From the NCBI GenBank assembly GCA_905234865.1, contig CAJOJE010000001.1, positions 240,021 to 304,020 of the forward strand: a DNA stretch of 64,000 nucleotides, read 5' to 3'. The position numbers and the translations under genes were made by a program. Source of the DNA: Candidatus Gastranaerophilales bacterium. GTDB taxonomy: Bacteria; Cyanobacteriota; Vampirovibrionia; Gastranaerophilales; Gastranaerophilaceae. The notes beneath the pieces were generated by a model, which did no database searches, was not told the origin of the DNA, and saw only the letters and a list, made by a program, of their open reading frames with translations. Positions 18,387 through 26,347 of this stretch are shown here, piece after piece. Numbering within the stretch: the first letter of the stretch is position 1; the number at the start of each line of letters is the position of its first letter.

Positions 18387-19567
18387 ATAAATTTTTGCTT
18401 TTTGCAAAATATAAAATATCTCACAAAAGAAAATGTACTTGATACGGCATAAGAGCATATAAAGCCCCACATTCCGAATTTAAACAAGGCAAAAACCGCA
18501 AGGATTGCAACCAGTAAAATTTGTATTTGAATTTTGAATTTTTGTTTTTGCATACCTTTCGCCGATACGGCACAGCCGTATATACCGGCAAGGTTTGTCA
18601 AATTAACCAAAGAAAGTACGATTAATATGGGGTAAGAATTCAAATAATAATCATTGGAATAAATAATATGCAAAAGTGTTTTACCAAACAAAACAAAAAA
18701 TATTATTAAAAACGCAAATACAGAAAATAGTAATTTTTGAGCTTTTATTATTGACCGTTTCAATTTTTCACCCGTTAAAGTCATCATTTCAGGCATAATT
18801 TGCTGAATTTGAGCAACGGCAAAAAGCTGAATAATATTTACAACATTAAATGCAGCGAAAAAAAGTGCTGCTTGCTCCTTTGGTAAAGAAACGGAAATAC
18901 AAACAGTATACAGTTGCGCCTGTGTAACCAATATTAAAGCAGTAATTGCAAAATATTTAAAATCAGAATCAATAAATTCATGAAATCTGTTAAGTTTTAT
19001 AAGCGCAAGCAGATAATTGATTTTTGTACCGACAGAACATTGTATAAAATTCATAACACCCAAAACAACACACAAAATAAGAAAGTTTACCAAAGACAGC
19101 TTTAACAGATATGAGATTAGTGCAATAACGAATACGCCTAAACTATAAAATAAATTTATTAAGGCTATATAAATAAATTTTTTAGAAACTTGAAAATAAG
19201 GTAGTGCTAAAGCGAAAAAAGTTCCATCAAAAAAAGATTTCAAAAGAATTAATTTAAAAATAAGTTTTTGTTCCATTGGGAAAAAATGCGAAAAAAATAT
19301 GTATAAAAATGTTAATAATAGTGCAAATATTATAAAGTAGCCCTGTTTTATTCTGACATCTTTGACATTATTTTTTGAAGACACAAGTATATACTCATTA
19401 AATCCAAGACATGCAAATATTAATAAATATGCCGCTATATTTGAATAGCTAGAGTAAATACCGTAATCATGAACGCTTAAATAACGTGCAATAACAAATA
19501 CGCTGAATGCTCCCGCAATTTTACGGGCATAAAGCGATACGGTATATAAATTACTTTTTAGAAACAT
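18383..19567 (-). CDS. wzx: Oligosaccharide flippase (Wzx/MATE-like)
   Basis: About 394 aa with 12 or so membrane helices and very few charged residues, typical of polysaccharide-repeat flippases of the PST/MOP type. The N-terminus AFSVFVIARYLSVHDYGIYS is the family's characteristic first-helix pattern. It moves lipid-linked repeat units across the inner membrane for Wzy polymerisation. I place the start at ATG 19567, just before the first helix and preceded by GGAAA; a GTG at 19582 adds five residues. It is on the strand opposite to both flanking genes. Confidence 0.88.
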   Translation of the reverse strand: MFLKSNLYTVSLYARKIAGAFSVFVIARYLSVHDYGIYSSYSNIAAYLLIFACLGFNEYILVSSKNNVKDVRIKQGYFIIFALLLTFLYIFFSHFFPMEQKLIFKLILLKSFFDGTFFALALPYFQVSKKFIYIALINLFYSLGVFVIALISYLLKLSLVNFLILCVVLGVMNFIQCSVGTKINYLLALIKLNRFHEFIDSDFKYFAITALILVTQAQLYTVCISVSLPKEQAALFFAAFNVVNIIQLFAVAQIQQIMPEMMTLTGEKLKRSIIKAQKLLFSVFAFLIIFFVLFGKTLLHIIYSNDYYLNSYPILIVLSLVNLTNLAGIYGCAVSAKGMQKQKFKIQIQILLVAILAVFALFKFGMWGFICSYAVSSTFSFVRYFIFCKKQKFI

Positions 19568-19614
19568 GATTAGTTTTTCCACAAAATAATATTATCATGA
19601 ATATTTTGTTATGC

Positions 19615-19620
19615 TAAAAT
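19615..19620 (+). promoter_or_regulatory. -10-like box six bases before the GT2 copy A start codon
   Basis: TAAAAT with an upstream TGC (extended -10 form) ends exactly six bases before ATG 19627. The gene has no ribosome-binding site. Confidence 0.35.
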
Positions 19621-19626
19621 CAAATC

Positions 19627-20414
19627 ATGGACGTTTCAATAATATTGGTAAGTTATAATACAAAAGACTTAACGAGAGATTGTATAAATTCGATTTATAA
19701 ATATACAAAAGATGTTGAGTTTGAAATTTTTGTTCTGACGGCTCAGCCGATATGATTGAAAAAGAATTTCCGGACGTGAGGCTTATAAGAAATCCCGATA
19801 ATAAGGGGTTTGGCGCTGCAAATAATATTGCAATCCGTTTAAGCAATGCAAAATATGTTTTTTGCCTTAATACCGATACGCTGTTACTTGATAATTCCGT
19901 AAAACAATTTTTTGATTATATGGAAAATAATCCTGATGTCGGTGCATGCGGTGGAATGCTTTTGGATAAAAATAAAAATCCTGCAAATTCAATAGGACGC
20001 TTTCCGAATACAAATCGTCTGTTATTTTCATTATTCGGCTTAAGATTCATTTTTCCGAATTATTATAAAAAACATTATTCGCTGTGTAAAATTCCGACAT
20101 TTACGGAAGAAACACAGGTAAATTCCATTACAGGAGCAGATTTATTTTTAAGGAAAAACATCACTGATAACCTCGGTGCGTTTGATGAACAATTTTTTAT
20201 GTATTTTGAAGAAACCGATTTATGTTACAGAATACAAAAATCAGGATATAAAGTTATGTGTTTACCGCAAATAAAAATTATTCATCTTGAAGGAAAATCG
20301 ACAAATTCTCGAAAAAATGCTTATCACAGCTCGAGCATGTTGTTATACTACCGAAAGAATGTTGGTATTGTACAATTTTATATTCTTAAATTTTTACTGT
20401 ATTTTCGTAAATAG
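19627..20414 (+). pseudogene. GT2-family glycosyltransferase, copy A, frameshifted near codon 35
   Basis: ATG 19627 opens a GT2 N-terminus (DVSIILVSYNTKDL and onward) that runs into TGA at 19753-19755 after 42 codons. The rest of the enzyme continues in another frame from 19752 to 20414: NPDNKGFGAANNIAIRLS, the LNTDTLLLD DXD-like site, SITGADLFLRK and ETDLCYRIQKSGYK. Family members carry V-V-D-N-x-S at the break. Here the DNA reads GTTCTGACGGCTCAG, consistent with loss of about four bases inside that motif. It would otherwise be a rhamnosyl/hexosyl transferase of the WbbL type. It overlaps the convergent GT4 by 29 bases. Inactive as written unless frameshifting occurs. Confidence 0.8.
19634..19862 (+). 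repeat. 5' repeat module of GT2 copy A (partner at 21656-21870)
   Basis: The first 99 bases (19634-19732) are identical to 21656-21754. After the damaged motif the similarity continues with a few substitutions to about 19862, ending in a stretch of over 40 near-identical bases. Beyond it the two genes diverge strongly. Confidence 0.9.
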
Positions 20415-21603
20415 AATTCAGTTGTTTTTGAAAAAAAGCCCTGCTATATAAACTTTTAGCTTTCATATATGCATTTTTCCCGTGTTCATGGGCTAAATCA
20501 GGATTATTATAATACTTCAAAATGCATTTTTGTAATTGATTGATATCGTCAGGTTCAAAAATAAAACCGTTGTAATTATCATCTATTATTTCGGGAATGC
20601 CGCCGGCATTTGAACCGATTACCGGCTTCGAACAAGAAAACGCTTCAATATTTACCATACCAAAAATTTCAAAACAATTTGACGGCACAATGACAGCTCT
20701 GCAATTATTGTATTCCTTACAAAGTTCAACTCTGTCTAATTTGCCGATAAATTTAACATTTTGCAGATTATTATTCGATACATATTTTTTATATTTATCT
20801 TCATGCAAGCCTGTACCGACAATATGCAGATTTATTTCGGAAGGTAACCCCTTAAATGCACACAACAAATTATTTACACCTTTAATATCAAGCAAGCCGC
20901 CTACATACAAAAAATATCCGTCATCATTTGAATTTGTTTCCAATTTATCAAAAACGGTATCCAAACAATTCGGCAAAATATAACTTTTGTGCCCTGCTAT
21001 TGAATTTGAAACCAAAATGTTCAAAGCTTTAGAAGGAGTAATATATGCTTTTGGCGGATATTTTTTGACAAAATGTCTGTTTATTGCGAATTTTACAGCA
21101 ACATATAAACTACATAAATAACTTTGTTTTGAGCATTTATTCTTAATACAATGAAATACATTACCGGCGCATTTTGAACATTTTTGTTTATTTGTCCCCA
21201 TAACGGGACATACAAAACCTGCATCGTGAATCGTCATAACAGTCGGAATTCCCGCCTTACATATAGGTTTCAAAACAGAACAGCTTAACTCTAAAAGAGA
21301 ATGGATATGGATAATGTCCGGCTTTATTTCCTCTATAACCTTTTTGATATTATTTTCCGCTTCAAAATTATAAATGGCATTCAACCTGTACTTAATTTTG
21401 TTAATAATTCCTTTCTTATTAATATAACTTTTTGGAAAATATCGGTTAATGTTTTGAGTCATTAAATAGGGTTTTTCGTCCGTAGCAAAGAAAAAAACAG
21501 AATTATCCCGCTTCGAAAACATTTCAAAACAGGTAAAAGCGACTACATTGGCACCATTTTTATTCGAATCGGTAAAATATTGGTGTATATATAATATTTT
21601 CAT
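20386..21603 (-). CDS. GT4-family glycosyltransferase
   Basis: 405 aa, GT-B fold. The N-terminus MKILYIHQYFTDSNKNGANVV is the acceptor-domain start, and the donor domain has the E-x7-E signature in FEIFGMVNIEAFSCSKPVIG, followed by NAGGIPEII. A cysteine cluster at about residues 130-160 (CPVMGTNKQKCSKCAG, then HCIKNKCSKQSYLC) is found in some GT4 subgroups and may bind a metal or be structural. It adds a sugar to the lipid-linked repeat unit on the cytosolic side; donor unknown. No ribosome-binding site is evident before the ATG. Confidence 0.88.
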   Translation of the reverse strand: MKILYIHQYFTDSNKNGANVVAFTCFEMFSKRDNSVFFFATDEKPYLMTQNINRYFPKSYINKKGIINKIKYRLNAIYNFEAENNIKKVIEEIKPDIIHIHSLLELSCSVLKPICKAGIPTVMTIHDAGFVCPVMGTNKQKCSKCAGNVFHCIKNKCSKQSYLCSLYVAVKFAINRHFVKKYPPKAYITPSKALNILVSNSIAGHKSYILPNCLDTVFDKLETNSNDDGYFLYVGGLLDIKGVNNLLCAFKGLPSEINLHIVGTGLHEDKYKKYVSNNNLQNVKFIGKLDRVELCKEYNNCRAVIVPSNCFEIFGMVNIEAFSCSKPVIGSNAGGIPEIIDDNYNGFIFEPDDINQLQKCILKYYNNPDLAHEHGKNAYMKAKSLYSRAFFQKQLNSIYENTVKI

Positions 21604-21636
21604 ATAACAATACTATCATAAAAAAATAATTTATAT

Positions 21637-21642
21637 TATAAT
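21637..21642 (+). promoter_or_regulatory. -10 box six bases before the GT2 copy B start codon
   Basis: A perfect TATAAT lies exactly six bases before GTG 21649. There is no ribosome-binding site. The arrangement matches copy A. Confidence 0.4.
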
Positions 21643-21648
21643 TGTTCT

Positions 21649-22473
21649 GTGAATATTTCAATAATATTGGTAAGTTATAATACAAAAGACTTAACGAGAG
21701 ATTGTATAAATTCGATTTATAAATATACAAAAGATGTTGAGTTTGAAATTTTTGCCGATATGATTGAAAAAGAATTTCCCGATGTAAAACTTATAAGAAA
21801 TCCCGATAATAAGGGATTTGGCGCAGCAAATAATATTGCAATCCGTTTAAGCAATGCAAAATATGTTTTTCTTTTAAATACGGATACGGTTCTTATAAAT
21901 AATGCAATAAAAATAATGTATGATTTTTTGGAAAAAAATCCGGATGTCGGTGCGTGCGGAGGGAATTTATATGACGAAAACATGCAGCCCTCAACATCAA
22001 AAATGCCGTTCCCGAATGTATTAAACTGCACATCTATAAGTTGGATATATAAAGCCGTTAAAAATAAATTATATAAACTCAAAGAAATAAAAAAAGTCGA
22101 AGAAGTCGATTCAATTATCGGAGCCGATATGCTTTTAAGAAAATCCGTTCTTGATGAAGTAGGGCTTTTTGATGAAAATATATTTATGTACGGCGAAGAA
22201 GTTGATTTATGCAAGAGAATTAAAAACAATGGTTACAAGATAAAAGCAATACCGGAACCTAAAATTATACATTTTGGGGGGAAGTCCACATCAAACTTTT
22301 TCAAAAACATAAAACTCAGGGTCCAAAATAAATATTATTATGTAAGAAAGCATAACGGCAAACTTTGCTTATATCTTATGAAGCTTTCTTATTGCACGCT
22401 TCATTTAATTTGTTATATTTTTACTTTAAACAAGAATCATCTCGACTTATTAAAACTTCATTATTCCGGATAG
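21649..22473 (+). CDS. GT2-family glycosyltransferase, copy B, lacking the V-V-D-N-x-S motif
   Basis: 274 aa. GT2 N-terminus ISIILVSYNTKDLTRDC, then NPDNKGFGAANNIAIRLS, the LLNTDTVLIN metal site, IIGADMLLRKS and GEEVDLCKRIKNNGYK. Between VEFEIF and ADMIEKEF the family normally has about six residues (V-V-D-N-x-S) whose aspartate contacts the nucleotide base. They are missing here without a frame change, so donor binding may be impaired. The 5' 220 bases are nearly identical to copy A. The GTG start has no Shine-Dalgarno sequence. The 3' end overlaps the convergent polymerase gene by 53 bases. Confidence 0.82.
   Translation: MNISIILVSYNTKDLTRDCINSIYKYTKDVEFEIFADMIEKEFPDVKLIRNPDNKGFGAANNIAIRLSNAKYVFLLNTDTVLINNAIKIMYDFLEKNPDVGACGGNLYDENMQPSTSKMPFPNVLNCTSISWIYKAVKNKLYKLKEIKKVEEVDSIIGADMLLRKSVLDEVGLFDENIFMYGEEVDLCKRIKNNGYKIKAIPEPKIIHFGGKSTSNFFKNIKLRVQNKYYYVRKHNGKLCLYLMKLSYCTLHLICYIFTLNKNHLDLLKLHYSG
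21656..21870 (+). repeat. 5' repeat module of GT2 copy B (partner at 19634-19862)
   Basis: Bases 21656-21754 are identical to 19634-19732. Similarity then resumes at GCCGATATG and runs to about 21870. Copy B lacks roughly 14 bases relative to copy A at the junction. Confidence 0.9.
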
Positions 22474-23884
22474 TTTTTAATTTAAAATAAATTGCCGATA
22501 CAGCCCCGAACATAAAGAAGATATAAGGGACATATAAATATGAATCATAAAAACAGAGGAATATAAAAACCAATATAGATAAATTTATACCAAAGAACAA
22601 GTCTTTTAATATTCCATAAGTATTATTACAAACATAGGATGAATATTGTTTTAATTTAACAAAAAACAAAAACAGTAATGAAATACCGATAAAGCCGGTT
22701 TCTGCAATTGTTCTAAAAAATATGGAAGAACAGTAACCAATTTGCCCGTCAGTAGCATGCGAAAGTCTTACCAGAATTTCCTCAGTCAAAACAACATTTG
22801 AAGTCATAATGGTATTATATAAAAATATACCCAGATTTCCCCAACCGCAACCAAATATAACATTTTTCAAAAATACTTTAAACATCAACCCGTATGTTAC
22901 TAACCTCGTTCCCAAAGAGCCTTCAAAAAAAATAAGGGACTGAAAAGAGTTTAAGTTTTTTAAAACCGTATAAATTCTATACGGTACCTTTTGTTCCGGT
23001 GTAGCATTGATTATAAAATACGCAGAAATGATTAAAAATATCAATAAAACAAAAGTTAAATACATTATTTTTTTTATGGTCGACTTTGTTTTAATGATAA
23101 CAAAACCATAAGTTATTACTATCGAAAAAATAATATTTAAGGGCGATTGAGTCAAAAGTAGGTCGGCAATTACAAGCGGAATAAATGTTTTTTTTACCAA
23201 AATATTGAAAAAATTATTTTTATATATTTTATATTTAGAGTTTGAAAGGCTATAAACAATAGGCAAATTTATACAAATGAACCAAGCAAAATGAGAAGGT
23301 TCTTCAAATACACTTTGTACACGAGGGAAAAAATATGATTTTACATAATTAACAGACGAGAATACTTCGCCAATCTTATATAAACGAGTATTTATAATTG
23401 TAGAATTATACAAAATATCAAGAAAAGGAATTTTGAAAAAGTAAATTGTAAAATCAACTACTCCGAAAAAGAAAATTACGAACATAACAGAAACGTACAA
23501 TTTAACAAAAGTACGATTATTAATATGTATTACAAGAAAAAAAGATAGAAAAAGAGGTAAAAAAATCGAAATTATTAATGCCAAAAATAACGAAAGAGAC
23601 ATTTTTAAAAAAGATATATGAAAATACAAAGAAATAAAAAGAGCAGATAAAACACTCCAGCAAGCAAAATATTGCAATATTTTTGTTGAAAAAAGCTTCT
23701 TGAATTTCAACATATCATTAAATATTAAATGTGGTCTTATAAGTAAAACAAAAAAGGATAGAATAGCAAAAAGCAAACCGACGGGTAAATATCTGGAACC
23801 AAAAGGTATAGACATGGAAGGAAAAACGGCCATTACAAATACAGTAAATATTAAAAATCGTTCTATAAATATAGATATATTCAA
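22421..23884 (-). CDS. wzy: O-antigen polymerase-like membrane protein (Wzy)
   Basis: 487 aa with about 11-12 membrane helices and one large periplasmic loop (about residues 290-400) containing EGSLGTRLVTYGLMFKVF and GCGWGNLGIF, typical of Wzy/WaaL-type proteins. It would polymerise flipped repeat units in the periplasm. The start is TTG 23884, which overlaps the stop of the upstream GT4 as TTGA and has AAGGAG at good spacing. Sequence conservation in this family is poor, so topology and locus context carry the call. Confidence 0.8.
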   Translation of the reverse strand: MNISIFIERFLIFTVFVMAVFPSMSIPFGSRYLPVGLLFAILSFFVLLIRPHLIFNDMLKFKKLFSTKILQYFACWSVLSALFISLYFHISFLKMSLSLFLALIISIFLPLFLSFFLVIHINNRTFVKLYVSVMFVIFFFGVVDFTIYFFKIPFLDILYNSTIINTRLYKIGEVFSSVNYVKSYFFPRVQSVFEEPSHFAWFICINLPIVYSLSNSKYKIYKNNFFNILVKKTFIPLVIADLLLTQSPLNIIFSIVITYGFVIIKTKSTIKKIMYLTFVLLIFLIISAYFIINATPEQKVPYRIYTVLKNLNSFQSLIFFEGSLGTRLVTYGLMFKVFLKNVIFGCGWGNLGIFLYNTIMTSNVVLTEEILVRLSHATDGQIGYCSSIFFRTIAETGFIGISLLFLFFVKLKQYSSYVCNNTYGILKDLFFGINLSILVFIFLCFYDSYLYVPYIFFMFGAVSAIYFKLKTIRNNEVLISRDDSCLK

Positions 23885-24993
23885 CCGTAAAGCTCCTTGT
23901 ATTTATCTTTTACTTTTTCGATATCAAAAAGATTTTCTATTCTTTTTTTTGCATTTTGACCGTATTCTAAACGTAATTCATCATCATTAATCAAGATTTT
24001 TATTGCATTTGTTAATTCTTCGACATTTTCGGGTTCTACGGTAAGCCCCGTTTCTTTATCGAGCGAAACATAATTAACTCCGGTACCTAATTTAGTATTT
24101 ATTACGGGCTTAGAGTGCTTCATAGCTTCAATTTGAACTATTCCGAAAGCCTCACTTTGCAATATCGACGGAAATAAATATATATCACAAGCTTGATAAT
24201 AAGCGTCCAATTCTTCGTCTTTAACTCGACCAAGCAGTATAACTTTATTTTCCAAGTTATGTTCTTTTACATATTCTCTAAAGGTGTCTGTCAAAGGACC
24301 GGTACCGCCAAGCAAATAAACGGCATTGTCAACTTTTTCCATTGCTTTTATACCGTATAAAAAACCCTTATATTTTACATGCCTGCCCAAAGAAAATAGT
24401 ATTTTTTTTCCCGAATATTTATCTCTTATTTCTGCGACTTTATCTGAATTATAATTACCCGAAGATACGGAAATTCCCTGCGGAATAATAACGCATTTAT
24501 TTTTAAATTCATTAATCATATCGGAAGATTCAATAATGTTTGGGGATAAAACATGGATTAAATCCGCTTTTTTTAAAAAATATTTATAAAGAGGCATAAA
24601 AGGTTTTTTTACCTTATCGTAACCAACAATATCGCTATGGTAGGTAACAAAAAACTTGTTATATTTTATTAATCCCAAATGATACAAAATAAACCAAATA
24701 ACAACGTTTTGTATAACAGGCATGTGAAAATGAATAATGTCCGTTTTTAAAAGCATCATTCTAAAAAACAATTGCGGAGAAATGGAATTTGCCGCAAAAT
24801 CAAACAAATACCGGCTTCTATTGTATTTAACATTATTCTTGACGGAAGATTTTTCTGTGTTTGAACAACAAAAAACTTCCTTTTCAAATTGACTATCGGG
24901 CAAACTTTCGTTAATTTGCTCAATAACGGCTTCGATTCCCCCTGTATGCGGATAAGCAAAACGAGCAACATGAGTTACTTTTGTTTTAGTCAT
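23881..24993 (-). CDS. GT4-family glycosyltransferase
   Basis: 370 aa. The GT-B N-terminal start is THVARFAYPHTGGIEAVIEQ. The donor domain contains ILFSLGRHVKYKGFLYGIKA and the E-x7-E signature in SEAFGIVQIEAMKHSKPVIN. It is similar to mannosyl- or hexosyltransferases of capsule and O-antigen loci; donor unknown. ATG 24993 is chosen because GGGAGGAAGG precedes it; an ORF extension to 25011 has no such site. It overlaps the initiating transferase gene by eight bases and is coupled to the polymerase, so the three form one minus-strand unit with the Wzz-like gene. Confidence 0.9.
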   Translation of the reverse strand: MTKTKVTHVARFAYPHTGGIEAVIEQINESLPDSQFEKEVFCCSNTEKSSVKNNVKYNRSRYLFDFAANSISPQLFFRMMLLKTDIIHFHMPVIQNVVIWFILYHLGLIKYNKFFVTYHSDIVGYDKVKKPFMPLYKYFLKKADLIHVLSPNIIESSDMINEFKNKCVIIPQGISVSSGNYNSDKVAEIRDKYSGKKILFSLGRHVKYKGFLYGIKAMEKVDNAVYLLGGTGPLTDTFREYVKEHNLENKVILLGRVKDEELDAYYQACDIYLFPSILQSEAFGIVQIEAMKHSKPVINTKLGTGVNYVSLDKETGLTVEPENVEELTNAIKILINDDELRLEYGQNAKKRIENLFDIEKVKDKYKELYG

Positions 24994-26338
24994 GCCTTCC
25001 TCCCAAAGCAAGGAAAATCGCTTTAATTAAAATTCCTATCTCCCAAAGAATATTCCTGTGTTTTAGAAAGTACATATCGTATTGAAGCTTTTCGATAATG
25101 TCTTCGTTTGAAACACAATGTCCCTGATTAATTTGCGCCCAGCCCGTCCAGCCGGTTTTAATCCATGTTCTGCAAGAATAATAAGGAATTTCCGTTTGAT
25201 AAATTTTTACTAAATCGCTCCATTCCGCCCTGGGCCCCACAATTGACATATCGCCTTTTAGAATATTAATCATTTGAGGAATTTCATCAAATCTTGCTTT
25301 TCTTACAAACTTGCAAAACGGAATTACTCTATCATCGTTTATTCCTGCCGTTTCAGCCTTAATTTGACCGACTTTCGGGACATAATCGTTTGCATACATA
25401 GTTCTTAATTTAAAACATTTAAACTCTTTGCCGTTAATTCCGATACGGGTTTGAGTATAAATCGGATTGCCATGGTCAACAAGCCAGACTCTAAGCGCAG
25501 TAAAGCCCGTTATAGGAAGAGTAACGACAAGGATTATAAAAGAAGCGACAATATCATAAATGCGCTTACAAAAGTCATACGCAAAAGATCGATGAGTTGC
25601 AAATTGGAAATATAGTTCGGTGATTGTTTTTTCGTCAATATAATATTTACCGGTTATCATTTCGTAAAATTCGGGCATTTTAAATATTGCAACATCCTTT
25701 GGAGCAGAGATTATAAGCTCTGTGGGCTTTGCAAGAACAATTATGTCTACATTGTCTATATCGGCAATTTCTTTAAAATCAGAAATATTTTTGTAAACAG
25801 GTAAATTTTTATCATAAATAATTTCATCGTCATCGGTTTGAACAAACCCTGTAACTTTCATCCTCAAGGCTTTTTTAGCCTGAATTTCGTCGGCAATGAT
25901 TTTTGCTCTGTGGTTCGTTCCGATAATAAGAACATTTTTTTCTTTCTTTATTTTAAAAAGGTAGAAATGGAAAAAAGCTCTGTATAAACGCAAAATAACA
26001 AATACCGATAAAGTATTTAAAGTTAAAAACCGGAGCGTACTCGTAATTGAAGAAGCAAAAATTAGCAAATAAACTGCGGGGAGAACATGCGCCATAACAA
26101 CACCCTCAAAAAGAAGGTAGGTATTTTTATAATTAATATTAAATTCTCTTATCTTATAATTACCTTTCAGATAAAGAACGATAAGTCCCGTAAAAGTCAC
26201 AAGAAAACAGAGAATAACAACGGCTCTGTATGTATAACCGAAATGAGCCGACAAAAATAAAGTCGATAATAATAAAACAATAAAATCAAAAATAAACATT
26301 ATCCATACGGATTTTGACAAAGTTCTCAATTTAAGCAT
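24986..26338 (-). CDS. Undecaprenyl-phosphate glycosyl-1-phosphate transferase (WcaJ/WbaP-type)
   Basis: 450 aa. Four or five N-terminal membrane helices (to about residue 125), a CoA-binding-like central domain (VLIIGTNHRAKIIADEI), then the C-terminal bacterial sugar transferase domain. That domain has a re-entrant helix (KRIYDIVASFIILVV), FKLRTM, DEIPQMINILKGDMSIVGPR and W-x-Q-I-N near the end. It loads the first sugar phosphate onto undecaprenyl phosphate and so starts repeat-unit synthesis. The ATG at 26338 sits directly after AAGGA; a TTG nine bases further in has better spacing and could be the true start. Confidence 0.92.
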   Translation of the reverse strand: MLKLRTLSKSVWIMFIFDFIVLLLSTLFLSAHFGYTYRAVVILCFLVTFTGLIVLYLKGNYKIREFNINYKNTYLLFEGVVMAHVLPAVYLLIFASSITSTLRFLTLNTLSVFVILRLYRAFFHFYLFKIKKEKNVLIIGTNHRAKIIADEIQAKKALRMKVTGFVQTDDDEIIYDKNLPVYKNISDFKEIADIDNVDIIVLAKPTELIISAPKDVAIFKMPEFYEMITGKYYIDEKTITELYFQFATHRSFAYDFCKRIYDIVASFIILVVTLPITGFTALRVWLVDHGNPIYTQTRIGINGKEFKCFKLRTMYANDYVPKVGQIKAETAGINDDRVIPFCKFVRKARFDEIPQMINILKGDMSIVGPRAEWSDLVKIYQTEIPYYSCRTWIKTGWTGWAQINQGHCVSNEDIIEKLQYDMYFLKHRNILWEIGILIKAIFLALGGRHD

Positions 26339-26347
26339 TCCTTATTA

